Below, one piece after another: positions 1-6,872 of a DNA stretch of 8,668 bases. The DNA comes from Acidobacteriota bacterium (GTDB taxonomy: Bacteria > Acidobacteriota > Terriglobia > Bryobacterales > Bryobacteraceae): positions 14,412 to 23,079 of the forward strand of contig QHXU01000069.1 in assembly GCA_003223065.1 (NCBI GenBank). Direction: 5' to 3'. Each line of letters begins with the position of its first letter. Position 1 is the stretch's first letter. Made by a program: the position numbers and the translations under genes. The notes beneath the pieces are model-generated. The model was not told the origin of the DNA. It searched no databases and saw only the letters and a program-made list of their open reading frames with translations.

Positions 1-1
1 G

Positions 2-628
2 AAGGCGCTGGAGGGCCAAAAAATGAGCGCGGTTTTGGCGGCGGTGCTCGGCGGCACGATTTCGGACAAAGGTCAGGGCAACGCCATGCTGCGCGGCCCC
101 GGGGGCGCGCACAAAGCCGCTGAAGAAAAAAAAGAGCAAAAGCTCGCTGAGCTCTTGCCCTCGCTCAAAGTGCTCTCGGAGGAGCTCAAGGCGGAGATCG
201 CGGCCGGCCGGATTCAGCTCAGCATGGAGCCGCGCGGGTTGGTGGTCAGTTTCAAGCAGGCGGCGCTGTTCCCTTCAGGTGAAGATGTGATCTCTCCGGA
301 AGCGTACGCCGGCGTCGAAAGCGTCGCGGGAGCCATACTCAAGATTCCGAATCCGGTGCGCCTGGAAGGGCACACCGACTCGGTTCCGATCAACACACCT
401 CGCTTTCGGAGCAACTGGCAACTTTCGGCGGCGCGCAGCATCGCTCTGCTGGAACTGCTCTCGGAACGGTTCGGAGTGCCGCGGGAGCGCATGGCGATCG
501 TCGGGTACGCGGACAACGCGCCGGTCGCTTCGAATGAGACCGAGCAGGGCCGGGCGCTGAATCGCCGGGTCGATATCGTCGTCCTCAACGAGCAGGGCTT
601 GATTGGCGAACCTCCCCAACGTCCCTGA
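2..628 (+). CDS. motB: MotB-type flagellar stator protein, C-terminal part (5' truncated by window edge)
   Basis: The reading frame is open to the left edge (KALEGQK precedes the first ATG at 23), so this is the distal part of a longer gene. Residues below are counted from the ATG at 23. Residues about 75-190 form an OmpA/MotB-type peptidoglycan-binding domain: EGHTDSVP (115-122), NWQLSAARS (131-139), VGYADNAPV (160-168) and RALNRRVDIVV (177-187). The TD...N..LS..R pattern and NRRVDI are the family's peptidoglycan-contacting residues. A charged, Lys/Glu-rich segment (30-62) fits the linker/plug region. MotB anchors the MotA/MotB ion channel to the cell wall and drives flagellar rotation. The single N-terminal membrane helix with the ion-carrying Asp would lie upstream and is not visible. 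A generic OmpA-family protein is the alternative, but 'GHTDSVPI' with 'FRSNWQLSAAR' is typical of MotB. An upstream motA would settle it. Confidence 0.82.
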   Translation, partial: KALEGQKMSAVLAAVLGGTISDKGQGNAMLRGPGGAHKAAEEKKEQKLAELLPSLKVLSEELKAEIAAGRIQLSMEPRGLVVSFKQAALFPSGEDVISPEAYAGVESVAGAILKIPNPVRLEGHTDSVPINTPRFRSNWQLSAARSIALLELLSERFGVPRERMAIVGYADNAPVASNETEQGRALNRRVDIVVLNEQGLIGEPPQRP

Positions 629-651
629 CCGCTAGCCGGGATCGGATGTTA

Positions 652-671
652 GACGCGATCCTATTCGCGTC
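652..671. other. Perfect 7-bp inverted repeat with 6-nt loop
   Basis: GACGCGA (652-658) and TCGCGTC (665-671) are exact reverse complements around the loop TCCTAT. No T-run follows on either side, so it is not a classical intrinsic terminator. The right arm abuts CATAAT (671-676), a 5/6 match to a -10 box, with no convincing -35. It may end the motB transcript, act as an operator for the gene at 700, or do neither. Confidence 0.3.
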
Positions 672-678
672 ATAATGA

Positions 679-708
679 TACCGGTGGTGAAAGTTACCGG
701 TGGTGAAA
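679..708 (+). repeat. 16-bp-period tandem duplication over the start codon of the S51 peptidase gene
   Basis: TACCGGTGGTGAAA occurs at 679-692 and again at 695-708, with 2 bases between. Each copy carries a GTGGTG start-like motif. Because the period is 16, the copies lie in different frames. Only the second (GTG at 700 or 703) enters the long gene. The first, reached from an ATG at 675, gives a 12-codon frame (MIPVVKVTGGEN) ending at TAG 711-713, just inside the gene. Confidence 0.8.
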
Positions 709-1518
709 ATTAGCAGAGTCCCGCTGCTGGTTGCGCTGGCTGTTCTACTGCAGGCCGCGGACACCACGACGGTGGTCGGACCGCCGCGAGGCTCGCTGGT
801 GATCGTTGGCGGAGGCAAGCTCGGCACTCAGATTGTGGAGCGATTCATTGAGCTCGCGGGCGGACGCGATAGCGCTTTCGTCATCATCCCGACCGCTGAC
901 GGCAGCGACAAACCCGACGGGCCGGAAAGCTCCTTTCTTGTCAAGGCCGGATGCAAGGATGTCACGGTGCTCCACACGAAGGATCGCGCGGTGGCCGATT
1001 CGGAGGAGTTCGTCAAGCCTCTCGAGAGGGCGCGCGCGGTATGGTTCAGCGGGGGCCGGCAGTGGCGGCTTGTGGACTCTTATCTGAACACTCGCACGCA
1101 GCAGGAGTTGAACGCCTTGCTGGAGCGCGGTGGAGTGATCGGGGGCAGTTCGGCGGGCGCGACTATCCAGGGCTCGTACCTCGTGCGCGGCGCGCGGCAA
1201 GGCAACGAGATCATGATGGCGCCGGGCTACGAGGAAGGCCTCGGATTCCTGCGCGGCGTGGCGGTCGATCAGCACTTGCTGACGCGCCACCGTGAGAACG
1301 ATCTTCTGCAAGTGATCGACAAGCATCCCGAGTTGCTCGGAATCGGCGTCGACGAGAGCACGGCGATTGTCGTGCAAGGCGACCGGTTCGAGGTGATTGG
1401 CGAGAGCAAAGTGGCCATTTACGACCCGCATCATAAGCCGGCCCCGGACGGGAAACGCTATTTCCTGCTCGCGCCGGGTGCGCATTTCGATATGCGAACA
1501 CGGAGGACCTTTCAATGA
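700..1518 (+). CDS. Secreted cyanophycinase-family (peptidase S51) serine hydrolase
   Basis: This 272-aa protein belongs to the cyanophycinase/peptidase S51 family, whose best-known members cleave beta-Asp-Arg bonds of cyanophycin or isoaspartyl dipeptides. Visible motifs are VIVGGGKLG (34-42), VWFSGGRQ (114-121), the nucleophile elbow GGSSAGA (148-154, Ser151), VDQHLLTRHR (189-198, His192) and GIGVDESTA (214-222, Glu219). The spacing Ser-41-His-27-Glu closely matches the Ser132/His174/Glu201 triad recalled for cyanobacterial CphB, so the enzyme looks intact. Residues 1-20 (MVKISR then a hydrophobic run ending LLQAA) look like a Sec signal peptide, so it probably acts in the periplasm or outside the cell. 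No in-frame ATG exists near the 5' end and a stop lies at 688-690, so the start must be GTG 700 or GTG 703. No strong Shine-Dalgarno site precedes either. The stop overlaps the next gene by 4 nt. Substrate is unknown: cyanophycin, an isoaspartyl peptide or another isopeptide. Confidence 0.85.
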   Translation: MVKISRVPLLVALAVLLQAADTTTVVGPPRGSLVIVGGGKLGTQIVERFIELAGGRDSAFVIIPTADGSDKPDGPESSFLVKAGCKDVTVLHTKDRAVADSEEFVKPLERARAVWFSGGRQWRLVDSYLNTRTQQELNALLERGGVIGGSSAGATIQGSYLVRGARQGNEIMMAPGYEEGLGFLRGVAVDQHLLTRHRENDLLQVIDKHPELLGIGVDESTAIVVQGDRFEVIGESKVAIYDPHHKPAPDGKRYFLLAPGAHFDMRTRRTFQ

Positions 1519-2606
1519 CTTCCATGAACATCAGCCGCCGCGAGCTGGGCCGAATCACTGCCGCAGCGGTATTTTCGCAACTCTCGCCGTCAGCGCGGCC
1601 GCAGGGAAGGACGATCGGCTACGGCATCGTCGGCTTGGGCCGCATCTCCATGCAGCACTTCATGCCGGGATTGAAGGCGTCAAAGTATTCGCGGGTTACC
1701 GCCCTGGTGAGCGGCCATCGCGACAAGGCCGAAAAGATGGCCGCCGAATACAACGTACCTGCCAAGAGCATTTACAGCTACGACAATTACGACGCGATTG
1801 CCGAAAACAAAGAGATCGATGCCGTCTATATCGCGTTGCCGAATAATATGCACGCCGAGTACAGCATCCGCGCGGCAAAAGCCGGCAAGCACGTGCTGTG
1901 CGAAAAACCGATGGCTACCACGGTGGCCGACTCGCAGGCCATGGTCGACGCCTGCCGTAAGGCGAATAAGAAACTGATGATTGCCTATCGCTGCCAGTAC
2001 GAGCCAACGAATCTTCGCGCGGTGCAGTTGATCCGCGACGGTAAGCTGGGTAAGGTCGAGGCGATCGAGAGCGCCAACGGTTTTAATATCAGACCGGGGG
2101 AATGGCGGCTGAACGGGAAAATGGGCGGCGGAGGTCCGCTGATGGATGTCGGCATCTATTCCCTGAATGCCTGCCGCTACCTCACTGGTGAAGAGCCGGC
2201 CGAGCTAAACGGCTATTCGTCGGTGATCGATCACGACGGCCGTTTCAATGAAGTGGAGGAGAATCTTTCGTGGACAATGAAGTTTCCGTCGGGAGTCGTG
2301 GCCAGCTGCAATACCACGTATGGCGCGAACATGCCCGGTTTTTATCGAGTGCATGGGTCGAAGGGAATGCTACACGTCGAACCCGCTTTTGGCTATGAAG
2401 GGCAGCATTTGACCGCTCGCATTCAAGGTGAACCGCTGATCGATGAGCCCAACCCGAACCGCGACCCGTCCCAGTTTCCGCCCGAGGCGGATCACTTGGC
2501 CGAGTGCATCTTTGAGAACAAAGAACCAAAGACGAACGGTGAAGAGGGCCTGAAGGACATGAAGCTCATGATGGCCCTTTACCGCTCGTGCGGGCGCATG
2601 GGCTGA
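1515..2606 (+). CDS. Tat-exported Gfo/Idh/MocA-family sugar oxidoreductase (GFOR-like)
   Basis: This 363-aa protein is an NAD(P)-dependent sugar dehydrogenase of the Gfo/Idh/MocA family, closest in motifs to glucose-fructose oxidoreductase. The N-terminus carries a twin-arginine motif (ISRRELGR, 6-13) followed by a short hydrophobic stretch, implying export of the folded, cofactor-loaded enzyme. The Rossmann motif is GIVGLGRIS (37-45). The family signature CEKPMA (129-134) supplies the catalytic Lys131. The second domain begins near 155 and includes GGGGPLMDVGIYSLNACRYL (204-223), with Asp211 and Tyr215 in the active-site positions used by GFOR-type members. The start at 1515 is backed by GGAGG at 1502-1506, 8 nt upstream. 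The ATG overlaps the preceding TGA (ATGA), indicating translational coupling to the S51 peptidase gene. Export fits GFOR-like enzymes, some of which keep a tightly bound nicotinamide cofactor. The sugar substrate cannot be read from the sequence. Confidence 0.88.
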   Translation: MTSMNISRRELGRITAAAVFSQLSPSARPQGRTIGYGIVGLGRISMQHFMPGLKASKYSRVTALVSGHRDKAEKMAAEYNVPAKSIYSYDNYDAIAENKEIDAVYIALPNNMHAEYSIRAAKAGKHVLCEKPMATTVADSQAMVDACRKANKKLMIAYRCQYEPTNLRAVQLIRDGKLGKVEAIESANGFNIRPGEWRLNGKMGGGGPLMDVGIYSLNACRYLTGEEPAELNGYSSVIDHDGRFNEVEENLSWTMKFPSGVVASCNTTYGANMPGFYRVHGSKGMLHVEPAFGYEGQHLTARIQGEPLIDEPNPNRDPSQFPPEADHLAECIFENKEPKTNGEEGLKDMKLMMALYRSCGRMG

Positions 2607-2607
2607 G

Positions 2608-3201
2608 CTACCTTCTGCGCCATCCCGCGCCGGCTAACCACTGCTGCCACCAGCGATGGTTTTCTTCGATTTGCTGCCGTTTTTCCGCGGGCAACTCGGA
2701 GCCCCGATCTGGAATTGGCCGCATCGGCTCGAGCCCAACGCCCGCACGAAGTTCGTTCACACGCTGAGGGTCCTCAAGATCCCACGGCCGGAGGCGGCCG
2801 TCCACGGGATCGTCCAACCACTGCGTACCATAACGCTGCGGCCGGCCTTCGTACATCGCGATCCGGTCTTCGAGGTACGCGGCATGCCAAGCCGGTGCGC
2901 GCCCGCTGGCTGCGCAAGCACGTAACAATTGCAAGGCCTCCCGCTGAAACTCCGGTTCACCGATCGCGTGCTGGACGATCAGCCACGCTGCTTCGGCTCC
3001 ATCCTTGCCGGCGATGTCCTCGGCAGGCCAGCCGTGCAGTGCAATGAGCTCGCGAAGACGCGCCGCGTTTCTGCGATGTACTGCCTCCATCCGCGGAACA
3101 TAGCTGCCACCCAGCTCGCCGGCCGCTACGAGCTCACCCCGCACCTTCAGATCTTCGCGTCTCATGGCCTCAAGCTCGCAGCGTAGATGATCGTCTATCA
3201 T
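2608..3201 (-). CDS. DUF6624-like protein of unknown function
   Basis: This 197-aa soluble protein has no signal peptide or membrane segment. It contains a pattern I associate with the DUF6624 family: an N-terminal helix rich in Arg/Glu, RNAARLRELIALHGWP (44-59), DGAEAAWLIVQHA (67-79) and the block YLEDRIAMYEGRPQRYGTQ (109-127). The C-terminus is Trp/Arg-rich (NHRWWQQWLAGAGWRRR). The biochemical function of the family is not known to me, and the assignment is from memory of motifs. It is transcribed opposite to its neighbours. Its TAG stop (2608-2610) lies one base from the stop of the Gfo/Idh/MocA gene, and it shares a 114-bp upstream region with galU. The start ATG at 3199-3201 has only a weak Shine-Dalgarno-like GGGCAG upstream. 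A TATAGA hexamer (3219-3224 on the minus strand) could be its -10, which would make the leader very short. Confidence 0.72.
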   Translation of the reverse strand: MIDDHLRCELEAMRREDLKVRGELVAAGELGGSYVPRMEAVHRRNAARLRELIALHGWPAEDIAGKDGAEAAWLIVQHAIGEPEFQREALQLLRACAASGRAPAWHAAYLEDRIAMYEGRPQRYGTQWLDDPVDGRLRPWDLEDPQRVNELRAGVGLEPMRPIPDRGSELPAEKRQQIEENHRWWQQWLAGAGWRRR

Positions 3202-3315
3202 GAGCCGATTCTGCCCGTTCTATAAAATGAAGAGGTGTGGAAACAGTCCGCTAACTTACGTATAACGTTACTAACATGAAGCGAGCGGCCTCCCTCATCT
3301 AGAATTAATACAACC
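3202..3315. promoter_or_regulatory. Divergent intergenic region between the DUF6624-like gene and galU
   Basis: This AT-richer 114-bp stretch must hold the promoters of both divergent genes. For galU, two -10 candidates are visible. TATAAC (3261-3266) has TGGAAA (3238-3243) 17 bp upstream as a weak -35, giving a leader of about 43 nt. TAGAAT (3300-3305) lies only 10 nt before the ATG. For the minus gene, TATAGA (3219-3224) is the best -10. Two adjacent palindromes, TACGTA (3257-3262) and TAACGTTA (3263-3270), are bracketed by two CTAAC copies (3251-3255, 3271-3275). They overlap the first galU -10 and could be a regulator site. Confidence 0.4.
3300..3305 (+). promoter_or_regulatory. Candidate -10 box (TAGAAT) for galU, near-leaderless
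   Basis: TAGAAT matches TATAAT at 5 of 6 positions and ends 10 nt before the galU ATG. A start about 7 nt downstream would leave only a few bases of leader. No Shine-Dalgarno sequence is seen in AATTAATACAACC before the ATG, consistent with leaderless initiation. The -35 region (around 3277-3282, TGAAGC) is poor. Confidence 0.35.
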
Positions 3316-4200
3316 ATGATCACCAAAGTCCGAAAGGCGGTGTTCCCCGCTGCCGGTCTCGGTACGCGGTTTCTTCCGGCCACGAAAGCGCAACCCAAGG
3401 AGATGCTTCCGCTGGTCGATAAGCCACTGATTCAATACGGCGTCGAAGAAGCGATGCACTCCGGTGTGCAGAACATCATTATCGTCACCGGGCGCGGCAA
3501 GAGCGCGATCGAGGACCACTTTGACGTAAGTTTCGAGCTGGAGCAATTGCTCGAATCACGCAACAAGAAAGATCTCCTCGCAACCGTGCGCGCCGTCTCG
3601 GACATGATTAACGTGGCGTACGTACGGCAGAAGGAGGCGCTGGGCCTCGGTCACGCCGTCCTTCGCGCGCGGGAATTGGTGGGCGCCGAGCCGTTCGCCG
3701 TAATCCTTTCCGACGACGTGATCGACTCCGACACGCCTTGCCTGCGCCAGTTGCTTGACGTTTACGAATTCTATGGGGCGTCGGTGGTGGCTCTGCTGGA
3801 GGTGCCCAAGGAAAACATCTCCGCCTATGGCGTTGTGGACGCCGAGCGGGTAGGCCACAACGGCGGGCGCGATCGGCTTTACCGTATCCGGAACATGGTG
3901 GAGAAACCCAAGGCCAACGAAGCGCCGTCGAACCTGGCCATCATCGGCCGGTACGTGCTGACGCCGGAGATCTTCGAGTCGCTCGAGTCGATCGAGCCGG
4001 GAAGCGGCGGGGAACTTCAACTGACCGACGGCTTGAAACACGTGCTGAGGAGCCGTCCGATCTACGGTTATCGTTTCGAGGGTACGCGTTATGATGCGGG
4101 CGACAAACTGGGGTTCTTGAGGGCGACGGTGGAATTCGCGCTGAAGCGCTACGACCTGGGCGAGGAGTTCCGGAGCTACTTAAAGGCCCTTCCGCTATGA
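3316..4200 (+). CDS. galU: UTP-glucose-1-phosphate uridylyltransferase
   Basis: This 294-aa enzyme makes UDP-glucose and pyrophosphate from UTP and glucose-1-phosphate in the cytoplasm. UDP-glucose feeds cell-envelope polysaccharide, trehalose and UDP-glucuronate synthesis. The nucleotidyltransferase signature is complete: FPAAGLGTRFLPATKAQPKE (10-29), with the P-loop-like GLGTR (14-18) and Lys24. It is followed by VDKPLIQYGVEEA (34-46), RQKEALGLGHAV (104-115), the metal-site ILSDDV (130-135), MVEKP (194-198), GGELQLTD (231-238) and RYDAGDKLGFL (258-268). Length is normal for bacterial GalU. It is the first gene of a likely four-gene plus-strand operon and its stop overlaps the ATG of the UxaE-like gene by 4 nt. 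The start ATG is the first codon matching the family N-terminus (MITKVRKAVFPAAG), although no Shine-Dalgarno site precedes it. Confidence 0.96.
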   Translation: MITKVRKAVFPAAGLGTRFLPATKAQPKEMLPLVDKPLIQYGVEEAMHSGVQNIIIVTGRGKSAIEDHFDVSFELEQLLESRNKKDLLATVRAVSDMINVAYVRQKEALGLGHAVLRARELVGAEPFAVILSDDVIDSDTPCLRQLLDVYEFYGASVVALLEVPKENISAYGVVDAERVGHNGGRDRLYRIRNMVEKPKANEAPSNLAIIGRYVLTPEIFESLESIEPGSGGELQLTDGLKHVLRSRPIYGYRFEGTRYDAGDKLGFLRATVEFALKRYDLGEEFRSYLKALPL

Positions 4201-6041
4201 GCTCGATTCCTCTCGACCTGCCACTCAAGGCGAATGAGGCGGCAAGCCTGGCTGACCTGGTCTACCAGCAGGCGGGGGGAAAACAGCTCACAGACGATCT
4301 GCGCAACCATTTTGCGGAGCGCGTGCCCGGGCTCAGGCTCAAGACTTTCACACCTCTTCCAGGTTCGCTGGCGCAGGATCCGATTCACCCTTCGGCGTAT
4401 TACATCGTTGTGGACACGCCGTCTGAGAAGATGACGCGGTCGTTGCTGCTTCGGATCACGCCCGCCTCGTCGCCAGCAGGCAGCTTGTTCCCCGATGCGA
4501 CGCCGATCGGCCGCATGCGCCCCGGCGGCGGACGCGAGATCGTGATCGACGCAATTCCGTTCGACGCCATGCATCACGCAAATCTGCGCACGTTCGCCGA
4601 GAAAGTGGACCGCTCGTTTCTGCCGCGGCCTCAAGGAGCGCAGGCGGCGATCGCAGCCGGGAACCGGCACCCCGAGATCAGCCTCCCCGCGGTGTTCCAG
4701 GGCTTCCGCAGCATTTTCAAATCGACTGGCGTGAACCTCGCATCCACGGTGCAGCTCTCGGCCTCGCGCGAGATGACGACCTCGGAAGCGCTCGCCCAGC
4801 GCGACGGCGAAAACCCCACCGCTCCGGGTCACACGCGCGTCTCGATTGAGCACCTCTATCACGCGGGCTTGTGGGCCGCGATCCGTGCCGGCTGGCGTGA
4901 AGGGTATAACGCCGAAGCCGACCACTTCATCGTAACCGGCAGCACCGAGGACGAAATCGCGCGCTCAGTGGACGCGGCCAAGCAAGCGATCGAAGCCGCG
5001 GCGGGCTATACGAAGTTCACCACCGATACTTCGCGGCTCTTTGAAATTCGCGCCGACCTGCGGCATCCCCAGCCGTGGAGCGACGGCGAAGTGAACGATC
5101 GCTTTGAGCAGGTTTTTTCGCGCGACGAACAGCGGTGGCTGGAGGCGGAGTTCCCTCAGTTCGACCGCTTGACGCTGCGCCGGCTCGCGGTGAAGTTCGG
5201 ACGAAGCCTGAAGCTCAACGAAGAACTTTACGATTACATCGCGAAGGTCAAAGCCTGGCAAGCGTCGTGGAAACACTTCGATTTCGAGCCGTCGCTGGAC
5301 GAAGCCGAAACCCTGACCACCCCGGACGAATTGCGCTTCTACATGCACTGGCTCAAGGCGCGAGGACGGCAAGCGCAACTGGTGCCGCCTAATCTCGGAT
5401 TCAAGAAACGCCAGGCGTATCCGGAAACAATGCCGCAGCTCGAGGCATACGTTCACCACAAGATGTGGCCGGAGCTGCCGGCTCGTGTGGAGGCGGAGTT
5501 CGGCGGCAGCCCCCTCGCCGAACTCGGGGCGCGAGTGAATGGGCTGGCCGAGGTCGCGCGCGAGTTTGACGGCACGCTCAGCATCCACTCCGGCAGCGGG
5601 AAACAGGACGTGGTGCTCGCCGAGATCGGCCGAGCGACCGGCGGGCGATTTAATTACAAGATCTCCGGCGAGCTGCAGCTTCAGTTGTTCGACGTGCTTT
5701 CCGAACAGCCCCAAAAATCGGCCGAGAGGGCGCTGTACGACCGCATGGTGGATCGCGCGCTGGCGTTCGCAGCAGCGGGCGCGTTTGGAGAAGAGAGCGG
5801 GCTGGCCTCCCAATACGAGACCCGGTACTTGGGCGATTCGAATCGAGGACGCGTCGATGGCAACCTGTTTCTCGTATTTTGGCTCGGCAATGTGGTTGGT
5901 TCGCGCGATACCGATGGCGAGTTTTTCAAAGATAAGCTCGATCGTCTGTCCCAGGCGGTGGTAGAGGAAACGCGCGAGCGGAATGCGCGCTATATTCGGT
6001 GGCTTGCGTCGTGTCTTCTCGGTAAGAGCGTCAGCGGATGA
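4197..6041 (+). CDS. UxaE-like (tagaturonate epimerase family) sugar-acid epimerase, long form
   Basis: This 614-aa soluble protein has blocks I recognise, from memory, in the UxaE/tagaturonate epimerase family, which interconverts D-tagaturonate and D-fructuronate in hexuronate catabolism. They are GYNAEADHF (236-244), YTKFTTDTSRLF (271-282), FDFEPSLDEAET (361-372), LSIHSGSGK (461-469) and ATGGRFNYKISGELQLQLFD (480-499). Thermotoga UxaE shows similar GADADH, FTIDPS, SVDETET and LHSGSDK blocks. Further strongly patterned segments are AGNRHPEISLPAVF (154-167), LASTVQLSASREMTT (181-195) and RVSIEHLYHAGLWAAIRAGW (214-233). Many His/Asp/Glu residues in these blocks suit a metal-dependent sugar epimerase, but I cannot assign ligands. 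The protein is about 130 aa longer than the classical enzyme (about 480 aa by recollection), and HSGSDK and KTAGTSY are altered to HSGSGK and KISGELQ. The substrate may therefore differ. The ATG overlaps the galU stop (ATGA) and AAAGG lies 10 nt upstream, so it is translationally coupled to galU. Confidence 0.72.
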   Translation: MSSIPLDLPLKANEAASLADLVYQQAGGKQLTDDLRNHFAERVPGLRLKTFTPLPGSLAQDPIHPSAYYIVVDTPSEKMTRSLLLRITPASSPAGSLFPDATPIGRMRPGGGREIVIDAIPFDAMHHANLRTFAEKVDRSFLPRPQGAQAAIAAGNRHPEISLPAVFQGFRSIFKSTGVNLASTVQLSASREMTTSEALAQRDGENPTAPGHTRVSIEHLYHAGLWAAIRAGWREGYNAEADHFIVTGSTEDEIARSVDAAKQAIEAAAGYTKFTTDTSRLFEIRADLRHPQPWSDGEVNDRFEQVFSRDEQRWLEAEFPQFDRLTLRRLAVKFGRSLKLNEELYDYIAKVKAWQASWKHFDFEPSLDEAETLTTPDELRFYMHWLKARGRQAQLVPPNLGFKKRQAYPETMPQLEAYVHHKMWPELPARVEAEFGGSPLAELGARVNGLAEVAREFDGTLSIHSGSGKQDVVLAEIGRATGGRFNYKISGELQLQLFDVLSEQPQKSAERALYDRMVDRALAFAAAGAFGEESGLASQYETRYLGDSNRGRVDGNLFLVFWLGNVVGSRDTDGEFFKDKLDRLSQAVVEETRERNARYIRWLASCLLGKSVSG

Positions 6042-6065
6042 CCCGGCGCTGCCGCCGCTGTCATC
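6037..6065 (+). other. Interrupted hairpin overlapping the stop of the UxaE-like gene
   Basis: GATGAC (6037-6042) pairs with GTCATC (6060-6065) and CGGCG (6044-6048) pairs with CGCCG (6053-6057) around a CTGC loop, with small internal bulges. Only TTT follows a few bases later, so termination would be weak. It could attenuate or punctuate transcription between the UxaE-like and SDR genes, which are 63 nt apart. It may also be chance in GC-rich DNA. Confidence 0.3.
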
Positions 6066-6104
6066 GGGCGTTTCATCAAGAACCCACAAGGAAATCTTGA
6101 GCCT

Positions 6105-6857
6105 ATGAGCATTCTCAAAGACAAAGTTGCCATCGTGACCGGAGCAAGCCGCGGGATCGGACGTTCCATCGCTGAAGCGTTCGTGCGCGAAGGCGCCCAG
6201 GTGGTCATCTGCGGCCGCAAACAGGAGACGCTTAACGAGGTTGCTAGCGAGATCGGACCCGCAGCAAGGCCAGTGGCGTGCCATGTCGGCAAAGCGGAAG
6301 AGATTGCGGCGCTGGTTGAAGCGGTAACTCGCGAATTTGGCTGCATCGATATCCTGGTGAACAATGCCGCCACCAACATCGCGCAAGGGCCGTGCCTGGA
6401 AATGGACGAAGGCCAATTCGACAAGATGGTGGAGATCAACCTAAAGAGCGCGTTCCGTCTGGTGAAGCTGGTAGCGCCCGGGATGTGCCAGCGCGGCTCG
6501 GGGTCCATCATCAACATCGCTTCGATCGCCGGGCTGCGGCCGCAGTTCCACAGCCTGCTCTACAGCATGACCAAGGCGGCCCTGATCATGATGACGAAGT
6601 CCTATGCCGTTGAGCTTGGCCCGAAGGGTGTGCGCGTGAACGCGATCGCGCCCGGGCTGATCCAAACCGCGCTGAGCGAGTACTACTGGAGGGACGAAGA
6701 GCGTCGATCGAAACAACTTGACGCGCAAGCGATCAAGCACCTGGGCCAACCCGCCGAGATCGCTGAAGCGGCTTTGTTGCTGGCGAGCGACCGCTCTTCG
6801 TACCTGACCGGCCAAACGCTCGTAATCGACGGCGGCTACCTGTTATCCTCGATGTAA
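6105..6857 (+). CDS. Short-chain dehydrogenase/reductase (SDR), classical type
   Basis: This 250-aa cytoplasmic oxidoreductase is a complete classical SDR. The cofactor motif is TGASRGIG (12-19). NNAAT (86-90) follows beta4, and INLKS carries Asn112. The catalytic residues are Ser140 (INIASIAG), Tyr153 and Lys157 (YSMTK), so the Asn-Ser-Tyr-Lys set is intact. VNAIAPGLIQT (178-188) and TGQTLVIDGGY (235-245) are the usual C-terminal signatures. CGRKQ after beta2 places Arg38 where NADP(H)-preferring members have a basic residue, so NADP(H) is my guess. AAGGAA (6088-6093) lies 11 nt before the ATG. It follows the UxaE-like gene by 63 nt and precedes the thioredoxin-like gene by 27 nt. A role in reducing or oxidising a keto-sugar acid is plausible from position, as SDRs often work in hexuronate pathways, but 3-oxoacyl-ACP-reductase-like or general sugar/alcohol substrates cannot be excluded. 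Confidence 0.9.
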   Translation: MSILKDKVAIVTGASRGIGRSIAEAFVREGAQVVICGRKQETLNEVASEIGPAARPVACHVGKAEEIAALVEAVTREFGCIDILVNNAATNIAQGPCLEMDEGQFDKMVEINLKSAFRLVKLVAPGMCQRGSGSIINIASIAGLRPQFHSLLYSMTKAALIMMTKSYAVELGPKGVRVNAIAPGLIQTALSEYYWRDEERRSKQLDAQAIKHLGQPAEIAEAALLLASDRSSYLTGQTLVIDGGYLLSSM

Positions 6858-6872
6858 ACCCATGTGAAACGG

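Noticed and set aside
745..1515. 256-codon minus-strand open frame
   Set aside because: Antisense to the S51 peptidase, whose triad motifs are clear; no motif or ribosome-binding site of its own.
4176..4925. 249-codon minus-strand open frame
   Set aside because: Antisense to galU and the UxaE-like gene; Arg-rich low-complexity translation typical of a shadow frame.
4965..6416. 483-codon minus-strand open frame
   Set aside because: It lies antisense to the UxaE-like and SDR genes, both with strong family motifs; its translation is Arg/His/Leu-rich without recognisable motifs. Long antisense frames are expected in GC-rich coding DNA.
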